A stretch of DNA of 64,000 nt, from assembly GCA_958295665.1 (NCBI GenBank), contig OY282560.1:39846590-39910589 (forward strand), read 5' to 3'. The first letter of the stretch is position 1. Every line of letters begins with the position of its first letter. Source of the DNA: Tipula vernalis. Its lineage: Eukaryota > Arthropoda > Insecta > Diptera > Tipulidae. Position numbers and translations under genes: made by a program. The notes under the pieces were generated by a model. That model worked only from the letters and a program-made list of their open reading frames with translations, was not told the DNA's origin and ran no database searches. Below, piece after piece: positions 36,929 through 46,649 of the stretch.

Positions 36929-37435
36929 CTATTGATGCCAGCAAAAAAGCTATTGGAGCGGTACCGTCCCAGATGAACAGCAATATCGATCTACCAATCG
37001 CCTATGCAAGCAAGCCGTATATTGAATAAAGGAGAGCAAACTTATTCAACTCATCATCAAGAATTATTAGCTGCCGTTTGGGCTGTGAAACATTTTCTAC
37101 CGTATCTTTATGGGCGTAGATTTAAACTTTATACTGATCAAAGGGCATTGATCTTAATGATGAATGTGAATGATCCCCTATCACACATAGTTCACTGGAA
37201 AATCCAATTATCTGAATACGACTTCGAAGTGATCCACAAGCCGGGTAAATTCAATACCAATGCTGATGCACTAAGTCGTACAATAATTTCTCCAGACGTA
37301 AAGCACGAAGTACATGTTATCACTAGATCTAAGACAAAACTTCAATCAAAGAAGTCCGAAGGAGATGATAATAATTCAAGCAACGACATTACCTTATTAC
37401 CACAATCACAGGTATCACATGATCAATTGAAATAG
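36929..37435 (+). pseudogene. pol: Gypsy RNase H and connection
   Basis: It begins in one frame with TIDASKKAIGAV and LPIAYAS. It shifts near 37005 into a second frame with ILNKGEQTYSTHHQELLAAV, PYLYGRRFKLYTDQ, then FEVIHKPGKFNTNADALSRT. This is tethered RNase H of the Ty3/gypsy type, with motif D in TDQ and HKPG-NADALSR at the end. It stops at 37433-37435. Confidence 0.87.
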
Positions 37436-37544
37436 AGTCCTAATCATAATTTAGACAATAAATATTCCCATCCTGGGCAATCCCTTGTTTCACATCCATG
37501 TAATAATAATATAATTAAACTAAATGACTCATCACAAATCAATC

Positions 37545-38150
37545 GTATATAGAAGAATTTCATATAACACCACAAGGAGGTCATCAAGGTATTACAAGAA
37601 CCTATAAACGTATCTAGTCTCACACTATTACTTCCCTCGTATGTTTTCCATAATTGAACGTTTTATAAAGAATTGTACACGTTGCCAAGTCGCTTTCGAA
37701 AAATTATCATCGATATTGTTGGTCCTTTAATTCCTAGTCAATCTGGACATAAATATATCCTTACACTACAGGACGACCTAACCAAGTTCTTATTTGCTAT
37801 ACCAATTGAAAATCAAAAAACGGACACCGTCGCCTGAGCATTTGCTAAGAAATTCATTTGTATTTTTGGTGCACCTCATTCAATCTTATCCGATCAAATG
37901 TCTAATTTCATGTCTGCAGTTTTTGTAAATTTGTGTAAATTATTCCTTATCAAAAAGTTCAACTCAACCGCATCAATCATTCACAAACGAACGGAACGTT
38001 GGAGCGAACACATAAGTCAATCGGAGAATACCTACGAAATTTTACGCAAGATGAACCAACCAAATCGAAAGATTGGCATCCATTTGCCACTTTCTCATAC
38101 AATGTAACGCCTCATACAAACACAGGGTTTATGCCATACGAGTTGTTTAC
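37545..38150 (+). pseudogene. pol: Gypsy integrase core, badly broken
   Basis: Translated pieces across several frames match integrase: GGHQGITRTYKR, then IERFIKNCTRCQ (zinc-binding CxxC), IDIVGPLIPSQSGHKYI (first D), IFGAPHSILSDQ (second D) and FMPYELF. The glutamate region is shifted (HKRTERWSEHI reads an out-of-frame version). Numerous indels make it non-functional. Confidence 0.78.
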
Positions 38151-38167
38151 ATACTCCATCGTCACTA

Positions 38168-38461
38168 GTGCATGACCTGAATCCCATATACAATTATGAA
38201 GATTATATATCTGACCTAAGATTTAGAATGCAAATCTCGTTCAATAAAGCAAAACGAAGTTTAATTAATTATAAACACCAGTCAAAATCATACTACGATC
38301 AAAGTTCCAGGAGCAGTACATTTGATATTGGAGATCAAGTCCTATTAAAAAATGAAAATAGAGTAAATAAATTTAGTCCTTTATGGACTGGACCTTATAC
38401 GGTAGACAAAATAATATCCCCACAGAATACCAATATAATCATTGGTCGAAATACAAAGTGA
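38168..38461 (+). pseudogene. pol: Gypsy integrase C-terminal region
   Basis: It encodes IYNYEDYISDLRFRMQISFN, then FDIGDQVLLKNENRVNKF and WTGPYTVDKIISPQNTN. This parallels residue by residue the tail of the element at 1858-2346. It ends at 38459-38461; further NNRLKYF-like sequence follows in frame after the stop. Confidence 0.85.
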
Positions 38462-38518
38462 TATAATAATCGAGATAATAATCGTCTTAAATATTTTTAA
38501 TAAAACAAAACTGAAATT

Positions 38519-38605
38519 AAATAAATCTTATTTGGGTGCACATACATAGAACCCACCCACAATCATCATTTAATTTTTTTTTTACTGAATTGTTATCCTA
38601 TATGT
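38519..38605 (-). repeat. Partial duplicate of the cysteine-rich exon at 39600
   Basis: About 85 bp matching 39597-39685 in the same orientation (shared block GGGTGCACATACATAGA near its start, poly-T and ACTGAATTGTTATC at its end). Small indels break the reading frame. It lies just after the decayed gypsy element. Confidence 0.8.
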
Positions 38606-39596
38606 AAATATAAGTTAAAGTGATAATTTTGTTTTATTAAATAAAGAAATCCAATCCCAAGAAAGCTCACTACAAAATTCAATTAATCCATTTCACAACT
38701 AAATACTAACGTCGCTACATGGTAGATTAATTTTGGATCACTCGAATATTTCTAGGTATTTAATAAAAAATTCAAATTTGTTTGAAATACACCTGAGCTT
38801 TTGTAGCCCACAAAAGTAAACATCGAAACTTTTAATTTAACACTAACATTACACAACATTATAAATCGGTTTGCGATGATTGATCAATAGGAGCTTTTTC
38901 CGGACCTGTAAATGTTATCATAACTTTCATTTGAATCGTTCGATTATTTCTACACATTTCACAGAACATTCAGATTTTATGAAAATCACGTGCAATTGTG
39001 CTCCGATTATAACATCCAACATTAAATTGACAAAATATTTAAAGCATAGTAAAATTACCTATAAAATTATTATGTCATGTCATCTGACTTATTCAAATTT
39101 ATATGGAAACCTATCAAAACAAGTGCCTATAAATGTTGCCGTAAAATGTTCACCTTTATATCAAATCAAAATTGAATTACATACCAAAACGAAAAAAAAA
39201 TTGTTAAATATTTTATCTCTACCTAGTTTACGATTTGAAACTTATTAAAAAATACCTTTGCGAAACATTTGTCTGGGTTTGTTATATCTTATTATATAGA
39301 TAGTGAATATATATGTATACCTTGATATTTATATTGAACAAACCAAACCGTACAAACCAATCAAGCACCTAAAAATAAAATTATGTTTCTTCATCGTGCA
39401 CAGTAACGAAATTGAGAAAAAGGTCAACAGCTGAAAAATTGTGTTTTGCTGTAGATACACAAACACATACACACGCTACAACATAATAGAAAGAAAATCA
39501 ACATGAAAACCATAAATTATATTACATATTCGGTTCCATCGAAAAACATGTAAATTGAATTGTATACAGGATCCCAATTTAATATCCGTTTCGTCT
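38606..39596. other. AT-rich DNA between two exon-like duplicates
   Basis: It holds an open frame of 122 codons at 38880-39248 (plus) with no recognised domain. The opposite strand here shows phrases reminiscent of the 182-bp repeat (GAAATGTGTAGAAATAATC). I cannot support a gene. Confidence 0.4.
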
Positions 39597-39599
39597 AGA

Positions 39600-39788
39600 T
39601 AAATCTTATTTGGGTGCACATACATAGACCCACTCACAGTCATCATTCAATTTTTTTTTTTTTACTGAATTGTTATCTTTACATCTGAATTGACAAGATG
39701 GTAAAGGTTTTTTTTTGGTGATTTCAATGGTGTCTCTATAACATTTGCAATATTTTTCATCTCCGGGGGAACAAAAAAAAAAACTCAA
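39600..39788 (-). CDS. Candidate terminal exon of a small cysteine-rich peptide
   Basis: A minus-strand open frame reads SPGDEKYCKCYRDTIEI, then PLPSCQFRC, and ends NDDCEWVYVCAPK before a TAA. Six cysteines in a C-x-C ... C-x3-C ... C-x5-C pattern with many lysines resemble a secreted disulphide-rich peptide, though no family is recognised. A long T tract followed by CCCCCGGAG just upstream could be a 3' splice site, making this a last exon. No signal-peptide exon was found. The partial duplicate at 38519-38605 supports an ancestral unit. It may be a pseudogene. Confidence 0.33.
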
Positions 39789-40443
39789 ACAACGTCTTTC
39801 GTTTTAGTAAATATAAATTAAACATTACAATCATCATATTATGCACAATTTTATTACACATTATGCAAACAAAAAAATTTTGTTTAATAATCATAAAACA
39901 AATTTCCACAATTTTCCAACAAAACAAATTCTTAAAACTTATTTTCAATTTTACCGCAACCTTTGTCGTCAGTTTTTTTTTTTTTTTTTTTTGTATTTGT
40001 TTGATGACATTTTTTATGAATTTCTATAACGGTTTAACACTTTAATATTATCACAAAGAGGATGGAAATTGTGTTAAACAATTGAGAGTAAAAAAGCGTT
40101 TTTCCTCTTCCTGCATTATGTACAATGTGCCGGGAATGTATATGTGTTTGTGTAAGCTGTGCTTTTTGTTGGATATAAAGAAGGCTTTATTGTTTAGGGA
40201 AATTCATCATCCAACCCAAATGACACATAAATAAAACAGCGTTGCTTTTTTTGCGAGTTAAAGGTCATAAAGCTGTTTTATGTTTATCTTTGTGTGGTTG
40301 CTAACATGATTTTATCGGAAAACGTGTTTTGTGGTGGAAAATTTAATTCTTTTTGAAAACAGAATAAAATGTTTTTGATGTAGAAAATTTTGTTTTACGG
40401 TCACAGAAGTTATCTAAAAGTCTTGGGTTACAAACATTTAACA
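39789..40443. other. AT-rich intergenic DNA with a 20-base T run
   Basis: A run of about 20 T occurs near 39971-39992. Open frames here are T-run artefacts. Nothing else was recognised. Confidence 0.5.
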
Positions 40444-40610
40444 AACAGCACCCTTATTCTGCAAAAAATAAGATAATGTGTAAACATGATAAACAGTGAA
40501 CGAAAGGAGAATCGAAAAACAATTGAATGTAATTTTAGTAAAAAACCAAAAAGTTTACCCGTTTTCACGTTTACACATTATCTTATTTTTTATAGAATAA
40601 GGGTGCTGTT
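40444..40610. mobile_element. MITE with about 48-bp terminal inverted repeats
   Basis: The left arm, from 40444 (AACAGCACCCTTATTCT...), and the right arm, ending 40610 (...AGAATAAGGGTGCTGTT), are inverted copies over about 48 bp with three or four mismatches. Both include AAAAAATAAGATAATGTGTA. Only about 70 bp lies between, so the whole can fold as one hairpin. There is no coding capacity; the overlapping open frame at 40486-40695 is incidental. The element family is unknown. Confidence 0.78.
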
Positions 40611-41099
40611 GTGGCTAATTTATCAACGTAATTACGCAAATTTGTGCCTCCATTTTAAAATAAGTATGCCTATAAAGGAAGGAAACGAAGAGTAATTTTT
40701 TCGAGGGGAGGCGACTAAAGAAGACAATATTCAACACGGGTTAATTGAAAATTATAAAATTTACCTTCAACAAAATCTGTGATTGGCTTTTATTTTAATG
40801 GATGCGTATTTAAAGTTGTCAGATTTATCTAAAGTCTAAACATATATTTGTGTTACTGAATGTCGACTTACCGAGTAAGCAAACTTCAGCCAGAAAAACG
40901 ATTAACCCACAAAAACCGCGTTTGGCCAAAATAATTATTATTCTAAAAATTCTAATTATCTTCGGTCCGCAAGGACCAAAGTTTTTGAAATCCTGCCAAA
41001 AATGAAAAACAATTTTGTTTGTTTAAAACTATTTTCATCAACATTTTGATGGCTTCTGAGTCTAAAAAAACAAAACAAAAATATAAAAGGCTGAAGACA
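40611..41099. other. Intergenic DNA
   Basis: Mostly AT-rich. Near 41050-41075 the phrase TTTTGATGGCTTCTGAGTCTAA matches, with changes, a segment near 5085-5100. Both places adjoin GAGTTG/CAACTC-rich sequence, pointing to a shared dispersed repeat. Confidence 0.45.
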
Positions 41100-41790
41100 T
41101 AACCAGACATAACTCAACTCTCAAATCAATCCTTAACTAAACATCCACCTCTATTTAGAACTCAACCTCCAACTCAATCGCAACTAACACCAAATCAATT
41201 TAAAATTAACCCTTAATCTAACCCCCATATCAATCCCCAAATTATTCTACTAAATGAACCCCTTACCCAAACCCAACTGAACTTCAACTTAATTTTGCTC
41301 AAACCAAATCTCAACGCATATAAATCCCAATTCAGCACGAACTCAACTCTCAACTCAAGCATCCACTCTAACCCAAGTAGAATACGTAAAGAAACATAGA
41401 CCGAAAACTGACTCAACTCAATCAAACTGTCGATATAATTTGACGTATAACTCGACCCACAACTCAACCCATCACTTTACCCCAAATTCGAATCAAAGCG
41501 AATCGAAAAACGACATTCGTGCTTGAGCTCAACTCAAAACAATTCAAGCTAAATTTCAACATAACGCTCAACACAACCCCAAATAAATTTCCAACTTAAC
41601 CGCTGATAAGTTCAATCCCAACTCAACCTTAACTCGACCTGCAATTCAGCCGCTAAATTAACCCAAATTCATCGTCCAGCTAAACTCCTCAATCAACATG
41701 GGCTTAAAAACGATATGCGTAAATTCAACACAGAAATAAATCCCAAGCTGAATTGCTCACTAAAACCTATCCCAAAACTAACTTAGTGAT
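41100..41790. repeat. Degenerate CAACTC-rich simple repeat
   Basis: Irregular reiterations of AACTCAA, CAACCC and CCCAACTC. This is the complement of the pattern at 5260-5535. The minus-strand open frame at 41213-41467 is a translation of this repeat and is not a gene. Confidence 0.65.
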
Positions 41791-41886
41791 TATACACTTT
41801 GGAAAGTACCCAAAAGAATTAAAAGCCGATGATGCAAATTCCTTCAAAAAAAAATAGCAGGCGGTTAGTGGGCTAGATATAATTTA

Positions 41887-42235
41887 GATAAAGCTCTAAC
41901 ATTTTCTGAGCATCTAGAAAAAATATTTCAACCACGTGACGACGAAACATTGGAAGTCGAAATAATAGCCGACAACACTAATTAAAATCAGATAAAAGTT
42001 AATATGAATTCGAGAAAAGCTCCTGGTTACGATGTTATTAGTGCAGAAACATTAAAATAACTATATCAAGGGAAAGCTCTGGTAAAACTCACGAATTTAA
42101 TCAATGTATGAATATTCAGCTTCTGGGTGATGATCCCAAAACCTGGGAAACCTGAGATAACTGAGCGGAAAAACTTAATCCTAAATCATCAGTTCAGTTT
42201 TCGTAACAAACAATCGACAAATTAGTACACTCACA
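41887..42235 (+). pseudogene. Jockey-like LINE reverse transcriptase fragment
   Basis: One plus-strand frame with four stops. It encodes ALTFSEHLEKIFQPRD, then SRKAPGYDVISAETLK, FWVMIPKPGKPEITERKN and NHQFSFRNKQST. KAPGYD, MIPKPGKP and HQF-FR--QST are RT motifs 0-2 of jockey-type LINEs. Some residues between the last two motifs are missing. Both ends fade into AT-rich DNA. It is a dead fragment of an enzyme that would copy LINE RNA into the genome. Confidence 0.82.
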
Positions 42236-42659
42236 CGGAAAAAAAGGTCACTCAACTTAAGGAATTTGTCATTTAAATCAAGAATTATAGCCTAAACATA
42301 AAAAAATAACCGTAAAATGTGATGTTTTGGTTTAAGCGTAGGCCCAAAAACTTTAACATAAAACGGGTATGATATGAAATCTGTTTTTTCAGTGAGTTCA
42401 CCGTACAATTGGTAAACGGTTCTAATAATAAAAGCTCAACGGTTTCCTCTAAAATTAACATATGTATATTTCAATAGTTTATCATTGTTTGGAATAAGAT
42501 CTCAAACAAAAAAAGAAAAATAATTCAGAAGGGTTAAACATTCTCTGCCACAAAGGTGTGAATTCCAATTAAGGATTCTTTTTCCAAAGAAAAATATTTT
42601 TTTTCATTAATGAAATATGTTATTGAATTAATCATACCATATTTATTGATACCTAAAAG
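42236..42659. other. AT-rich DNA
   Basis: No feature was recognised between the LINE fragment and the transposon-like gene pair. Confidence 0.5.
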
Positions 42660-43649
42660 CACGTCGTGTAAAATGTCTGACAAAAAGTATCAGTAACATG
42701 AAAGCCTGGAATTTCATTTAATATGCAAGAATTTTTTATACCTGGAGCTTTGAGATCATTTATTTCAACATCAACGTCATAATTTCCTTTTGATCGTAAT
42801 AGAGAAGAATTTTTGCAATGTATCTTGATATGTCGTTTTTATTACCTTTGCAAAATCGGCAAAAATAGTTGTTTGAGAAAGACTGGCTAAATCCTAATAA
42901 TGAATTCAATGTTAAATTATCACCAACCACTAACCCCAATACAAAATACACCTTTATTATTAAGCGGACAACGCTTAGTAATATATCAATGCCCTCAGAT
43001 TCTATTTTTTGAGTCCGTTAATGCAAGTGTTAAAACCAAAAATTTTCAAATCATGAGATTTACAAAACATTGCAGGAAAATTGCATGAAAGTGAGGGCTT
43101 TCCAAAGCATTCCCTGTTTCAAAATCATGTTTCATGATAATATAGAAATGCATTAATTTGAACCTTCTTCACAGGTTTATATAAACCAATAGTTGTCGTG
43201 TATTTGAGAAGTTTGTATTCTGTATTATAATTTTTAAACGGTTGTTTCCCAAGATCAAAAAGTATTTTAACCGAATTTAAGACATTTTCTTCCGCCATAG
43301 AATTTAATGCGATCTCAATTTCTTCTAGAATAGGTCTTAATACTAAGTTTGTTACATCAGAAATCAAACCATTGACTAATTTATTAGTGACGTTACTAAA
43401 GCTAGAAATTTTACAAATAAAAGAAAGTGTAGCTTTTTCAATCTTTTGTTTAAATAAATCTATATCAATATTGTGTTGAACTATAGCAAATGTTTTGGTA
43501 TTATTTTCTGCTACTATTCTCAAATTTGGGGTAGATTGTGTAAAATTGTTAATAATTGGATTAAATATTTTGGTTGTTTCTACGTGGGCTAATGAATATT
43601 TTAAACAATTTTGAAGATTGAGATATTTTGAAGACGTTTTAATTTCCAA
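42660..43649 (-). pseudogene. Transposon-like protein of an uncharacterised animal family (first ORF)
   Basis: Minus strand. 43125-43649 is a clean 174-codon frame (MEIKTSSKYLNLQNC, then LKYTTTIGLYKPVKKVQIN). The reading continues in other frames through VLGLVVGDNLTLNSLLGFSQ and FCRFCKGNK (42760-42951) to GIKNSCILNEIPGFHVTD near 42700. I recall this string of motifs (GDN--LN--LGF--SF, FCRFCK, GI---C-FN-IP-FHVT) from large uncharacterised, multicopy proteins in arthropods and cnidarians that behave like transposon genes. The C-terminal half is missing. No catalytic assignment is made. Confidence 0.5.
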
Positions 43650-43846
43650 CTCAACGACAATTAGTTAAAGGGCCCTTAAACGTATCACGCTTATCTCTTA
43701 ATTTATGAACTAAACTTAAATGTTTAATATAAAAATCTAAGTTATCGTAAAAAATTATATTAAATAAAATTAAATTCTAGGCGCATATAATATATAATTA
43801 TATATGCTTGTACTTATGTATAAAAATTAAAATATACTATTTTTAT

Positions 43847-44329
43847 TTAACAATTTTTTAATTGGCTTATCAATGCTTCAACTTCAGGGTCTATTTTGCC
43901 ACTAATAGTGTTAATATCAAAAAAATATTTTTGGATAAACAACCAAATCCGGTTTTGGATAAACAACCATTGACCAGAATCATTTAAATTTAAAGCAAAA
44001 TGAATTTTTAAAGCTGTATTAAGGCAACTTAAAAAATTGTCAAATGAATAATAATAAATATCGTCTAAATAGACAGAAAACTTTTTTTTAATTTTTGAGT
44101 CTCCGTTCAAAATTATTATGATGGGTTATGTAGAGTGATGTTATATTCCAGACAAGCGTTTCTTTTTTTTACCATTTGATTTTCTAAGTCGTTAATTGAA
44201 GCCAACTCAATGAAAAAGGCATCGATGGAATCTTGTGTATAAATTTTCCAAATTTTTTTATCTTGTTTCCGAATGTAGCGACAAGTGGGTTTTAAATAAT
44301 GACGCACAATTTTTAAAATACTTATACAC
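43847..44329 (-). pseudogene. Transposon-associated protein, C-terminal part (second ORF)
   Basis: Minus strand. 44116-44329 encodes YIRKQDKKIWKIYTQDSIDA, then NACLEYNITLHNP. After a one-base shift near 44118 the reading continues in another frame (IIIILNGDS) to FSVYLDDIYYYSFDNFLSC, WLFIQKYFFDINT and ALISQLKNC, stop at 43847. The ending FIQKYFF-I-T ... LI--L is one I associate with a second uncharacterised protein common in insects. It often co-occurs with proteins like the neighbour at 42660-43649. TTTCAG ends at 44330, so 44329 may be an exon start. A duplicated stretch (WLFIQ twice) reflects a small tandem duplication. Confidence 0.45.
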
Positions 44330-44483
44330 CTGAAATAAAAATAATATTAGTTTAGTACCTCAAAAATTAGTTTAGTATTTTTGATATATTCTCAATCCCT
44401 TTATCGATGGATAAATTTTCCAATATTTATGTAATTTTTTTGTGTTTCAGAAATTTCTAGAACAAAATTGGTGAAATATTCAC

Positions 44484-44830
44484 CTCAAAATCATTCCATT
44501 TGCTGAATATGGCCAATCATTTTGTCCCAATTCAAAATCAATGTCAATCTAAGTTAGAAAAAAATTCAGTTGAATGTAATTAAGAAAAAGTCGTACTTAC
44601 GAGTCTATAGGCGTCTGGGTAAGGCCAGTTATAAATAGACCAGTTTTCGAGCCAGTTCTTGCCAGAGTGGCTGTATTCTATACGACGTAATATTTAGCTA
44701 TTGGTAAATTTAGCTTTGACAGTTGCCCATGGTTCGGTAACCAATTATTATCTACAGTCAACGATGCAACGGTATCTATAAAATGCGGATTTGAAATTTG
44801 TATGAATGATAATACAAAAACAATTATGGA
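44484..44830 (-). pseudogene. Possible secreted WPY-motif protein gene with a 51-bp intron
   Basis: Minus strand. From about 44828 a hydrophobic start (SIIVFVLSFIQIS) resembles a signal peptide. It is followed by NNWLPNHGQLSKLNLPIAKY and, after a one-base shift near 44690, SHSGKNWLENWSIYNWPYPD. At 44600 the frame meets GTAAGT. A TTAG acceptor at 44549 resumes the same phase with FELGQNDWPYSANGMIL up to a GTGAAT donor at 44483. The next candidate acceptor (44330) is also in phase with 43847-44329, which could be chance. The family is unknown. No in-frame ATG and one indel argue for a pseudogene. Confidence 0.33.
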
Positions 44831-45786
44831 GGTTGCATTTGTTTATTTATTTATTTGATTTACATATAAATTTATTTATCTTTTGGCGCACTTCATTTTG
44901 AGCATAAGCTCATTCGCAACAGAACGTGCCAAAAGAGACGGATGGTTTAATTAGACAACTGCATTTTAGGTCGGACAGCCATTCATCTCGCCCAAACAAT
45001 GGCACAACTTCACCTGGATGTTTGACTCACAACGGACAATCACGATTCGTCGGTTTTTTACCTAAACCAATGATAATCGGCAATTCTGTTGACTCTAATT
45101 TGATTCTTTTGGCAGGCTTTGTTTACCCAATTTGGCGAAGTTTTGACATTTTACTTCTGTACCGATTGTAGAATCGACCAGTTGGGCTATCCCCTTCTGT
45201 GTTGTAATATGTGTTATGTAATATTTGAAATAAATATTTTTTTTATTATAACTAATAAAATTAAAATTTAAATATATTGATTTATAACTTTACCTTCAAT
45301 TCACTATGCAAAATGGTCGAAATATCAGTAGAAATCTTTAAAAAATCATCGCGTCGTTTGTATAAGGAATTTGCAGAATTAACTGTTTTTTTTTTAAATT
45401 TCGGTTTGTTGTTGAATCCAGTCAATCGTAGAAGAATTAAGTGACTGTGTCGTTGTGGTGGTGCCTAACAATTCTACGTTAACGTTATAACGCTGTCCAT
45501 AGGATTTAAAATAATTAAAAAATTAATTGAAATTTGACGATAAATTTTGTTCATATATTTTGCGTTCTCCACTTTTGGAGAAAGCAACGAAGAATCAATA
45601 CCTATACGAGCTCCGTATAGGTACAGATTTCTGAACATTCTGAAAAACCGTATACTGCAACTTTATCTGTGATATCTCCAACATAAACACTAAAAACTTG
45701 TACTTTGTGTCATTAAATCTAGGAACAATAATAGAGAAAAAGCAATTGTAACTCTATTTTTTCGAAAAAGTTAATTTGGAAAGTTA
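44831..45786. other. Intergenic DNA
   Basis: 44900-45190 has higher GC and an 81-codon plus frame (44926-45171) without a recognised domain; neither strand gives a convincing protein. The rest is AT-rich. Confidence 0.45.
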
Positions 45787-46316
45787 TACAGTCATAACCA
45801 AAATTATTTGTACCTGCTAAGTTTTTGGTGCCACGTAAGACAACCAACTTTAAAAATTATATAAATAATAAACTTTACGAAATCATTAATTTTAATTCAA
45901 TAAATTTAATCACAAGGCTTTATGGCGCCTAACCCTGGATTTATATGCATCACATTTTTTTTGTTGTTCCTTAAAAATTTATTATAACTATTATACGTAA
46001 TAATTTTCACTAATTGTTTGATAATGGAAATCGGTAATATATTGGTAGTATTTAAAAATAATTAGAAGTGTGAAATATAGGTTGAGTGAAATTAAAAAAA
46101 TAAAAATAAAATGTTTTTGGTTTTGGTTTTGGCGCACCAAAAATTAAATAAAGATGACGAGTTCCAATGAACTTATTGCTTTCATTAAGGTAATTGCCAA
46201 AATGTGTAGTGTCTGAATTAAGTTAATCCTAATAATAAAAATTCTTTAAATTTCAAATGAAAAGTTAATTAATCGGTAGGGAATAGTAAATACTGGTTAT
46301 CTTATTCATTTTTTGC

Positions 46317-46435
46317 GAGAAGACTGCATACTGGTTCTGCAATATCGACAAAATTTGTGTACTGGATTATCGTAACTATGTTCAGGTAAGTTATTAAGTG
46401 AGGTAAGTGATTAATTCTAAAACAGCCGTTTTCTG
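46317..46435. repeat. Short repeat matching 49430-49525
   Basis: Shared phrases in the same order (GTGTA-TG-ATT-TCGTA, CAGGTAAGTTATTAA, TTAAT-ACAGCCGT) link this segment with 49430-49525. The two flank the Helitron coding remnant. The 49430 copy overlaps apparent Rep coding sequence, so this may be a partial duplicate of the Helitron. Confidence 0.45.
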
Positions 46436-46649
46436 TGAGTTTTTGCTCACATAGTCAAATAGACTAAAACAACGATTTCCATATTGAACGTTTTGCCACA
46501 GGATAAGAAAGGAGAAATTGCATTTGATTTTTTTCGATTTAATCCCAAAATTATTGCTGGGTTTTCGTCAAAACCGTTTTGCTAAATTTACATGAGTGTT
46601 TCTTTTTTTTTTTTTTTTTTTTGATATCGTCAAATAACAAAAAAAGGTG

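Larger units (their letters stand above)
35750..38500 (+). mobile_element. Second Ty3/gypsy element, heavily decayed, no LTRs seen
   Basis: A plus-strand pol remnant with the order linker, RT, RNase H, integrase. It has at least one stop (36174-36176), an in-RT deletion at about 36420, several frameshifts and a badly damaged integrase. No LTR, polypurine tract or Gag was found. Its integrase tail and RT resemble those of the element at 1-2346, so the two are related families. Confidence 0.88.

Noticed and set aside
38880..39248. 122-codon plus-strand frame
   Set aside because: No domain or splice context, and the reverse strand shows repeat-like phrases. Kept only as a note.
41213..41467. 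84-codon minus-strand frame
   Set aside because: It lies wholly in the CAACTC-rich simple repeat and shows no domain.
43125..43649. An intact stand-alone 174-residue host gene
   Set aside because: Motifs continue downstream in other frames and match a larger transposon-like protein, so the clean frame is only its best-preserved part.
44926..45171. 81-codon plus-strand frame in a GC-richer patch
   Set aside because: Neither strand gives a recognisable protein and there is no supporting splice or start context.
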